A stretch of 64,000 nucleotides of DNA from Gambelia wislizenii (lineage: Eukaryota; Chordata; Lepidosauria; Squamata; Crotaphytidae): contig JAUMIR010000005.1 in assembly GCA_030847615.1 (NCBI GenBank), forward strand, positions 171,210,596 through 171,274,595, written 5' to 3'. The notes under the pieces are model-generated. The model was not told the origin of the DNA, did not search any database, and worked only from the letters and a program-made list of their open reading frames with translations. Within the stretch, counting starts at the first letter, position 1; each line of letters starts with the position of its first letter. A program made the position numbers and the translations under genes. This document shows, one piece after another, positions 56,579 through 64,000 of the stretch.

Positions 56579-57368
56579 ATGCCCGATTCTTGACCTCCGT
56601 GGGGTGAACAAGTACATAACCCCAAAGAAGTTCAGAATGGTCACCTTGGCCTCCATCTTTCCACTTCTGAAACAGTACGACTTGTTCGTCTCCATAGACC
56701 TGAAGGTCACCTATTTTCACATAGGGATCCATCCAGATCACAGGCGCTTCCTTGCGTTTCAAGTCGGGACCAAAGTCTTCCAATTCAGGGTGCTTCCTTT
56801 TGGCCTCTCCACCGCTCCTCGAGTCTTTACAAAGTGCATGGCAGTAGTGGCAGCTTTCCTTCAGCAACAGGGAGTAGTGGTTTTCCCCTACATAGATGAC
56901 TGGCTGATTGTGGCGGAGTCTCGACATCAGCTCGAACTCGATGTTGGCCTCACCTTAGATGCCTTAGATTGCCTGGGACTTGTTGTCAACATCAAAAAGT
57001 CTCAGCTTCAGCCTCCTCAAGTGATCCAATTCACTGGGGCTCGTCTACACTCTGTAACTGCGACAGCATACTTACCTCAGGACCGATTCAACGCGCTTCG
57101 GTCCTTGATTCATACTTGCTGTCGGTCCCGAAGGATTCCCGCTCATTCAGTACAGGTTCTCCTCGGTCACATGGCAGCCACAACTTATGTGACCCGCCTT
57201 GCCAGGCTTCGGTTCCGTCCACTCCAACACTGGTTCCTGCAAATGTTCAACCCTCTTTGGGACTCTCCAAACAAGATACTCACAATGCTGCAGGCAATTC
57301 AGAGGTCTCTGAATGTGCTCTTAATGTTTCAATCTCAGGTGTCTGTATATATGGTATACTTGGTGTAG
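56579..57368 (+). pseudogene. DIRS reverse transcriptase, element 2
   Basis: An open stretch (56604-57368) reads KYITPKKFRMVTLASIFPLL, FVSIDLKVTYFHIGIHPDHR, FRVLPFGLSTAPRVFTKCMA and VVFPYIDDWLIVAESRHQLE, so the YIDD active site is intact here, unlike element 1. It ends RLARLRFRPLQHWFLQMFNP and then leaves the domain at the deletion junction at about 57312. The N-terminal DGG region is missing because of the upstream deletion. Confidence 0.88.
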
Positions 57369-57780
57369 GACATACCCGCCTCCAAGGGTGAAACTTGCCA
57401 GTCTACACCCAGCTGTGTGATTCACAGAGACCACGAAGAAGATGGACAGGTTGCTTCATAGATCTTCGCGTCGTCTTCTGTGAATTCACATAGACCCGGC
57501 CATCCTCCCCTCTATGTCCTTTTACATCATATAAACATGCTTAATGTTCCTGATGCTGCATATTGCGGCATCATTCAAGGAACTGAGGGAATTTAGGTGG
57601 AACGCCCTTATAAGGGACTGTTAGGATGGGCGGAGTTACCACCAAAAATGTATCAAAGCACATTCTGCCTAGCGATTCTAGAAGGTTCCGAAGCTCTGCG
57701 CAGGCACAGGAGTAACCCCAGCTGTGTGAATTCACAGAAGACCACTCGAAGATCTATGGTTACAGGTAAGCAACCTGTCC

Positions 57781-58690
57781 TTTCATAACCTCCATTTTGA
57801 AATAGTGTCTGGTTGCCAACATTGGAAAGGCCCTTCTCTGTATCCAAGCCAATCAGATCTTGAATGCCATAGGATGCAAAGTAGTATATTTGATCTTGTG
57901 AAGGAACAGTGCTTTATGCTGTTCTATATTGAATAACAGCCCTTTCTATTGTTTTGTATTGATATATATTGGGTTAAAGTTTCCTTTCCTCAGAAATACT
58001 GTACAAGGTGTTTGCAGAGAACAAAAAGTGAAAGCAAATTTGGAGGTAGATAAGTGAGTCAGGCCTAGGAGTTAGCAATTGATGTGGGAGCTGAAAGAAA
58101 GCTGGAAGTGCTCAAACAGAGCTGGAAGGAAAATTGAAGTTGAAGCAGAAGTGGAGCAGGTGGAGCAGAGAAAGAGACAAGCAGGACCAACAAGGAATGA
58201 GAAGCAGAAAAATAGCCAGTGTGTGAGGCTTGATCTGTGGGAGAACAGTTTTGGGGAAATGAAAGCAAATAGGCCTTTTCATGCAACTGCTTGCCTTAGA
58301 CCTTAGAGAGGAAGACAAGAGGAAAAATGGAAGACCTGCATGTTTAGGGTCTGTGATTAGATAGGCTTGGAGGAGTCTGTTATTTGTTTTCCATATTGCT
58401 CAGTTGCTACTTGCTGTAAACTGAAACAAAACTATTTTTGAAACATTTTGGTATAATGGTGAATTCTGACACAAGGATTCTTTTATTATTTTACATTAGA
58501 CTAGTAAACTTAATAAAGTTATAGTTGTGGTTTGCAATTAGTGGTTGCTGAGCCCATGCCTAAAGCGTGACCACTCTACCACACACGGGGAATCGTTTGT
58601 GAAAATTGGTGGAAAGAGCCTAACAAATAAAAACATCCACTTGGTGGCAGCAGCACAATTCCTGTGGAGGAGGGTTAAGTGCACTTTAAA
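57781..58690. other. Unassigned; possible LTR and primer-binding site
   Basis: An AATAAAGTT signal near 58510 is followed by ACTTGGTGGCAGCAGCAC at 58639-58656, which resembles a retroelement primer-binding site (TGGTGGCAGC). No LTR pair or gag is visible, so this is a weak suggestion. Confidence 0.22.
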
Positions 58691-58696
58691 GGAGTT

Positions 58697-58955
58697 TGCT
58701 GTTGTTGTGTGCCTTCAAGTTGTTTCTGACTTGTGAAGACCCTAAGGTAAACCTATCGCTGCGGTTTCTTGGCAAGATTTATTCAGAGGGATGTTTTTTG
58801 TTTGTTTGTTTTTGTTTTGTTTTTTGCTGTTGTTGTTCTTTGAGGTTGAGAGAGTATGACTATGACCAAGGTGAGTTTCCATGGCTGAGTGGCGATTTGA
58901 ACCCTGTTCTCCAGAGTCACAGTCCAACACGCAAACCACTACACCATGCTGGCTC
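58697..58955 (-). mobile_element. tRNA-derived SINE with CORE/MIR-like block
   Basis: Reverse complement of the family at 42864-43087. The minus strand starts GAGCCAGCATGGTGTAGTGG and ends GAAGGCACACAACAACAGC. A T/G-rich expansion (TTTG units, 58794-58840) interrupts the body. Confidence 0.85.
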
Positions 58956-59462
58956 AAAGGACTGCAGATGTGAATTTTGGCCAGTTTCCTTCTGCTTCAT
59001 GAGACAGGGCAAAGTGAGAACCATTTGTGACCCTCCAAATGTAGCTAGGTTGCAGCTCTCACTATCCCTCTCCATTGGCTATACTGGCTGGGCTGATGCA
59101 CCACAAGAAATTCCGTCCTGCTGTTAGATCAAAAACACAAGTTTAGACCTTTGTCACATAAAGCCATGGGGTTGTGCCACACCAGCAAGAAAAGCATTCC
59201 ATGATATACCAAAGGTAACCGAAACATTTGGCTGTATTTTGTATGGATTTATATTATCTTATCCCTATAACATGTAAGGCTATTATAAACACTCAAATAT
59301 TCTAAGCCTGGGATGATTATTGAAGAGAAAGGAAGGCATTTTACATTTCCCTACTTCCTCTGCTAGTATCAGCTCTTCAAAGCAGCCCTATATTCTGAAA
59401 CATAGTACAGGCATACCTCATTTAACAAAACCTTTGACAGTGAAGCTCCTTTTAAAAAAGGC
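58956..59462. other. No feature recognised
   Basis: No gene or clear repeat. Confidence 0.45.
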
Positions 59463-59667
59463 TACTGCTGCACTGCAGAAATTATGCAGTTTGACACCAC
59501 TTTAAATTATCATGGCTCCCTCCTATGGAATCTTGGGATCTGTAGGTTGTTGTGGCACCAGAGCTCTCTGACTGAGAAGGCTAAATATCTCACAAAACTA
59601 TAAACCCCAGAATTCCATAGCACTGAGCCAGGGCAGTTAAAGGTGTCTGCAGTGTGGGAGCAGCCAA
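59463..59667. mobile_element. Palindromic MITE, relative of 31270-31489
   Basis: Left part CACTGCAGAAATTATGCAGT and CCTATGGAATCTTGGGATCT pairs with the right part CCCCAGAATTCCATAGCACT ... CTGCAGTGTGG. The centre keeps AGAGCTCTCTGACTGAGA, as in the MITE at 31 kb. Confidence 0.7.
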
Positions 59668-60147
59668 AATAATAATATACCTGTTCAGTCCTTTGTCCTC
59701 AGTCTAGCTGGAACTTGCTGAGCAGCATCAGCATTGAAAGGATGGGGAAGGAGGGCTGGAGAAACACAGATTTTCATTGCCTAGTTGCAGCAGCATGTCT
59801 GCAGTAAACAATGCAATAAAGCTTAAGCTGGGAAATTTTACTCTGGCTGATCCTACTGTAGCTGTGCTCCTGCCTACAAGGTAAACAGCATCTGCCTCCA
59901 GAATCCTTTACTGGACACGTGTGAACAGCAAGATAAAGAGAAAATGGGAAAGCAGTTAAGCCTTTCTTACCAGCTATGCATAGCATGTTTTTTTTTTTTT
60001 AAAGCACAGATCTATAAGTTTATCCACCAAAATGGAAATCATAAGACAAGTGGAGGCTGGTGAAAGAAAAAAGAATCCTTTGATGCATTTTTGAAGAAGC
60101 TTTCAAATGATCCAAAATAAGTATTTTTGTTTACTTATGCAAGGGCT
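59668..60147. other. No feature recognised
   Basis: No gene. A poly-T run lies at 59988-60000. Confidence 0.45.
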
Positions 60148-60371
60148 GAGCCAGTGTGGTATAGTGGTTTGAACATTGAACTATGACTCTAGAGACCAGG
60201 GTTTGAATACTTGCAAGGACCTGAAAACCCACTGGGTGACCTTGGGCAAGTCACTCTCTCAGCTTCAGAGGAAGGCAATGGCAAACCTCCTCTGAACAAA
60301 GCTTGCCAGGAAAAACCTGTGACAGGGTCACCATAAATTGGAAACAACTTGAAGGCACACAACAATAATAA
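60148..60371 (+). mobile_element. tRNA-derived SINE with CORE/MIR-like block
   Basis: Starts GAGCCAGTGTGGTATAGTGG, has ACTGGGTGACCTTGGGCAAG and ends GAAGGCACACAACAATAATA. Confidence 0.88.
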
Positions 60372-61720
60372 ATGCAAGGCCTATCTGACCTAATTGTTTC
60401 ATTTTACACGTTCATATTAAGTTTGGATACAAAATTTACTGAAACATGTTGAACTTCTTTTTTGTGGTGTAGCAACCTATCCCTATTCTTTCCATGTTCT
60501 TTCTGCCTCTGGTAGAAAATTTTCTGTTAAAAGTCATGCCCAGGGAGACACTGATTTTGTTAAGTAAGGCACACATGTATGGTTTTATTAGCCTTGACAA
60601 GAAACTACGGCCTTGGCACAGAAAAAGACAGATCTTCTGTGTAACAACAGCAGAGGCTTATTGTAGAAGAAAAGGAGGAACAGAGTACAAATGAATATAA
60701 ATGGAAGCCTTGTAAGGAGGCCATATAAAGCTATGATGCTGTCTTGGGGTCAGTATGGGAAGAAGATTACAGTAAAGATTAGTGGTATCAGGTTGCCAAA
60801 GTGTCTCTGATCTTTTACAATTTGGAAAAAGAGAATACTTTTGTAGGTATGCCAGACAGACACAAATCTGGCCAACCACAAAATGATACTACAAAAGCAG
60901 GGGTAACGATGATCAAAACAGCATATAGAAAGGACAGAAAACACTCAAGATGACTTGGATTCAAACATTTATACATGAGATGAATAGGATTTTCTATATA
61001 TTCCCAAAATGAAAGGAACTGAACTGCAAGTAGGAAAAAGCACCCACACATAATAAAGGATTATGCATTACAAAATATGGAGCGTACTATATTCCCATTA
61101 GGTAGCGTGGAGAAAAAAGTAAAGGACATTATGCAGAGGAGTAATTGTTGACCACAGGAATAAGCATGGAATTCGATAGCTCTATGAATGGCTCATTATT
61201 TTATAATTTTAAAAATAGGACTTACACAGCACACAGCTTCAACAAACCATCCCATCTTGGATATAGCCTTACGTGTTATAGGGATAAGATAATATAATTT
61301 TTTGTGTGTTTTTGTGTTTTTAATGTGACTATAGATCACATATTTTTAAAGGCAAATGACAGATTAAATTAATTTCCTTGAATACACACGATTTCTTTAA
61401 AAGACCACATTTGCTTTAATTGAATTGATGCTTTTTAAATAGACTGTGAAGTACTTTTAAATGTTACATCTTAAAATTACAGATTAATGCTTTAGGGAAA
61501 CATTCATCCACTATATATCTGAATGCTACCATTTTCTGCTGAGGGGGTGGGGTGGTGGTGGAGGAGAGTCCAAAATCAAAATATTTTATTTATTTCACAA
61601 ATTCTAGGATCTCATCTGCCAAAACTGTTTATATATTGACTGTCAGAGTATGATGGGATATGCAGTCTGATAAATTCATACTGTAAAGAGATACAGAGCA
61701 AGTAAAGCAATGTGCTTGTC
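60372..61720. other. No feature recognised
   Basis: AT-rich DNA with short open frames only. Confidence 0.45.
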
Positions 61721-62394
61721 TATAGGGGGCATATTGGTGTAAACAAGGCTGGGGTCAGATGGACTATATTATGGGAACATAGCCTCGAAAGGTTCCTAAT
61801 CTGTGTGTGAACTGTTTGTATGTCTCACGGAGGCCGGATGTTTACTATATGTGTGTGAAGCTCTGTATGCCATTCTAAGCTGTCAGGCTATGCAGTGGTC
61901 AATGCTGCTAAGTCCTGTTTATTGCCACAAAGAGGATTCTCTGCTATTTATGTATCTATTTTGAATATTTCAGTAAAGTACAGTAGTTTAGGCACCACCT
62001 GAGTGTCTGTATGCTTTATTGGACGTCTTATGGCTGATGCTGGGGCTAATGGGTTTTTCTGCTACTCTGCTCCAGTTTTTAGCTGCCTGGATCTCTCTGA
62101 GCATGTACAGAGTGTCCAGTGTGCTGTACCGCATCAGATTACAGGCCCAGTCGACTAGAGGTGCTAGCAGATGGTCTGAGATGTCCAGCAGATGCCCAGT
62201 CCATCCCAATGCTTCCCAGTCCACACCTGTCAATACTGGATGCTGATATATGAAGCCTGTGTGCTGGAGACATCTGCAAGCTGCTGGAAGTTGTCTGGAG
62301 GTCCCTGCTGGTGAGCTGCTCTGTTGGTGAGAGATCACAGCTGTGAGAGGGGCTTGATAGCTGTGAGTTGCAGTGATGACATTTGCACAAGGGG

Positions 62395-63114
62395 TCTACC
62401 TTTTGAGAAGTTGAATGACAGGAACTATCTTGACTGGTCGCTGAAGATGGAGGCATACCTGAGGTGAGAACAGTGTTGCAAACTGCTTCTGTGCCTAAAA
62501 CTGCCCAGTCGAGAGCTGAGGAGAAAGCCAGGTTGTCCATCATCCTGGGGCTGGAGAATTCCTAGTCGATGTACATTTGCAATTTGCTGACTGCAAAGGA
62601 ATGCTGGGATGCCTTGACAGAGGTGTATGTTTGCGATACTGCAGGTTCCAAGATTCTGCTCACACAAAAGCTGTACAAGGTGAGGCTGAAGCCTGGTGAG
62701 GATGTGAGTAGTCATCTTGCTAATATCCATGGGTTGTTTGAGAAGCTGTACGAGGTCAGCATGGATTTTCAGGAAGCTGATAAAGTTTATATAATCCTGA
62801 GTATGCCGGATCCTACCTGGGATAATTTGTTGAACAGCATTGAGGCGATTCCAGAGGCGGATCTCAGTGTTAATTACATCGCTGGGAGATTGCTCAAACA
62901 ACAGGAAAAAAGAAACCAGCACAGAGAGGATGAATGGCCAGCTAAGCTGAGAGGAAAAGTAAGCAACAATTCTAAGAGTGCTAAAGTGCATAGTGAAGCC
63001 ACAGAGATGGCTTTTGTTGCTAAAAAGGCATGCTGGCTCTGTGGCTCAAAAAACAACAACATTTGGTTAAAGATTGTGAGAACAATAAGTGCTTTCAGCT
63101 GTGGTAAAACATGA
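62395..63114 (+). pseudogene. Copia gag (UBN2-type), broken
   Basis: Near 62400 the frame reads FEKLNDRNYLDWSLKMEAYL, the usual copia gag start. After a frameshift, 62569-63114 encodes YICNLLTAKECWDALTEVYV, LYKVRLKPGEDVSSHLANIH, MPDPTWDNLLNSIEAIPEAD and a basic stretch. A degraded zinc knuckle (CWLCGSKNNN; a CCHC is expected) lies near 63030. Gag would package the retroelement RNA. Stop codons flank the segment. Confidence 0.75.
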
Positions 63115-63124
63115 ACCAGCTGTT

Positions 63125-64000
63125 GCTGATGAGAACTGTGAACTCACTCTGTGGATCCTGGATAGCAGGTGCTCATCTTATCTCAGCAACTCTGATGAAC
63201 AATTTGTAACATTTACTAAAGCTGACCTATGCCAAGTGTGTCTGGCTGCCAGGTAAGAGGGGGAATGCCTGGGGGCAGGACTTTGCTATGTATCCTGTCT
63301 TGGCAAAAATGTAAAAAATGTCCAATATGTCCCAAAATTGGATATGTGCCTGTTGTCTGTCACTACTCTGGCACAAGAGGGGCATGAGATCAAGTTTACT
63401 GGGCAGAAATGTTTTGTTACTAAGGGGGGGGCAATGTGGTGGCTGAAGGGATGCTTAAAAATCAGCTATACTACATGAAGCCAAAAGCCAATGTAACACA
63501 AGCTGAAGCTGTCATGACAAATGTTCCAGTATATAACAACTACATACATTTGAAGCATAGACAGATGGGTCATCTGAGTTACAAAGTGTTAAGACAAATG
63601 CCAGAAACATGTTATGATCTGAAGGTTCAGTAATTTTTTAAGACTGTTCCATTTGCAAGAGAAGCAAAAATAAGGTGTTGCCAGTTCCAAAACACAGTGA
63701 CAGATAGGCACAGAGGATTTTTGAGCAAGTCCAAGTTGACTTAGCAGGTCCTTTTCCACCATCTCTTGGAGGGGCCAGGTATGCTATGATCATAGTGGAT
63801 GATTAATTGAGGTATGGGTTTTGTTATTTGCTCTAATACAAATCAGAGGCATTTGAAAATTTCAAACAATGTTGTGCATATGTGGAAAGGAAACACAGGG
63901 TGAAAGTTGCCAGTCTGCAGATGGATCGCAGAGGTGAATTCATAGCTGACAATTTAAAAAAAAATGGTTGAGGCAGAGGGGCATTTTCCATAGAAAAAGT
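63125..64000 (+). pseudogene. Copia protease/integrase region, partial
   Basis: LWILDSRCSSYLSNS-like sequence near 63160 resembles the copia protease (LDSGASxHM expected; the GA of the active site is lost). The GAG-pre-integrase block HLKHRQMGHLSYKVLRQMPE (63550-63610) follows. Then come ICKRSKNK-like sequence and FEQVQVDLAGPFPPSLGGAR with YAMIIVDD, the first catalytic part of integrase (about 63720-63805). A TAA just after VDD and other stops show decay. The reverse transcriptase would lie beyond the window. Confidence 0.75.

Larger units (their letters stand above)
54543..57780 (+). mobile_element. DIRS-type retrotransposon (element 2), internally deleted
   Basis: Complete termini are kept: left end from ATCTTCTTCGTGGTCTC (54543) and right end closing with GGTAAGCAACCTGTCC at 57780, the inverse layout of DIRS termini. 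By comparison with element 1, about 1 kb is missing at 56577 (between gag and reverse transcriptase). About 2 kb is missing at 57312 (RNase H, methyltransferase and recombinase). What remains is gag-like sequence and part of the reverse transcriptase. Confidence 0.92.
61725..64000 (+). mobile_element. Ty1/copia LTR retrotransposon, 5' part, decayed
   Basis: Copia-type gag, GAG-pre-integrase and the start of integrase occur in order, and the element runs off the right edge. The 5' LTR probably occupies part of 61725-62010 (AGTAAAG polyadenylation-like signal at about 61972), but its ends cannot be fixed without the partner LTR. Several stops are present. Confidence 0.75.

Noticed and set aside
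57781..58690. Endogenous retrovirus with LTR and primer-binding site
   Set aside because: Only a short TGGTGGCAGC-like motif and a polyadenylation signal are seen; no gag, pol or second LTR follows.

Overview
The window looks like nuclear DNA from a lepidosaur, most likely a squamate reptile. It holds the 3' part of one vertebrate gene, ZNF800 (plus strand, 8838 to about 16055). The rest is a dense mix of repeats: CR1, L2, BovB-type RTE, a second APE-type LINE, L1, Penelope-like, DIRS, Ty1/copia, Tc1/mariner, hAT and pogo-like elements, and tRNA-derived SINEs. That combination, with CR1 tails made of an 8-bp ATTCTATG-type repeat, is typical of squamates. The species cannot be named from this sequence alone.

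Layout. 1-8.8 kb: upstream flank or intron with a possible LTR, a Tc1 element and a CR1 tail. 8.8-16.1 kb: two ZNF800 coding exons with a Penelope-like insertion in the intron between them, then a long 3' UTR. 16.7-29.8 kb: a nested repeat cluster (BovB, an unclassified Helitron-like repeat, a nearly full-length LINE, a DIRS element, an L1). 30-43 kb: MITEs, L2, a LINE copy with a perfect 13-bp target duplication, and a 5'-truncated CR1 with an open frame. 44.1-45.8 kb: a Penelope-end palindrome and then an array of about 16 consecutive hairpins. 49.7-52.5 kb: a longer CR1 with a nested SINE. 53.6-57.8 kb: a Helitron-like repeat and a deleted DIRS copy. 62-64 kb: a decayed copia element running off the end.

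Three observations stand out. (1) ZNF800 carries a 741-bp in-frame minisatellite (31 units of 24 bp) between its fourth and fifth zinc fingers. It encodes an S-A-E-R-K-S-A-P-type octad array with about one octad in the human protein as I recall it. (2) The segment 18344-23280 looks like a clean 4.94-kb inversion. Flipping it back rejoins a DIRS element and, at the other breakpoint, a BovB element, each nearly to the base. (3) The 44.4-45.8 kb array of GC-rich hairpins separated by a recurring GGCAAACCGGGTA-like spacer matches no repeat family I recognise.

All homology calls come from reading the sequence and from memory of the families. No database search was run.
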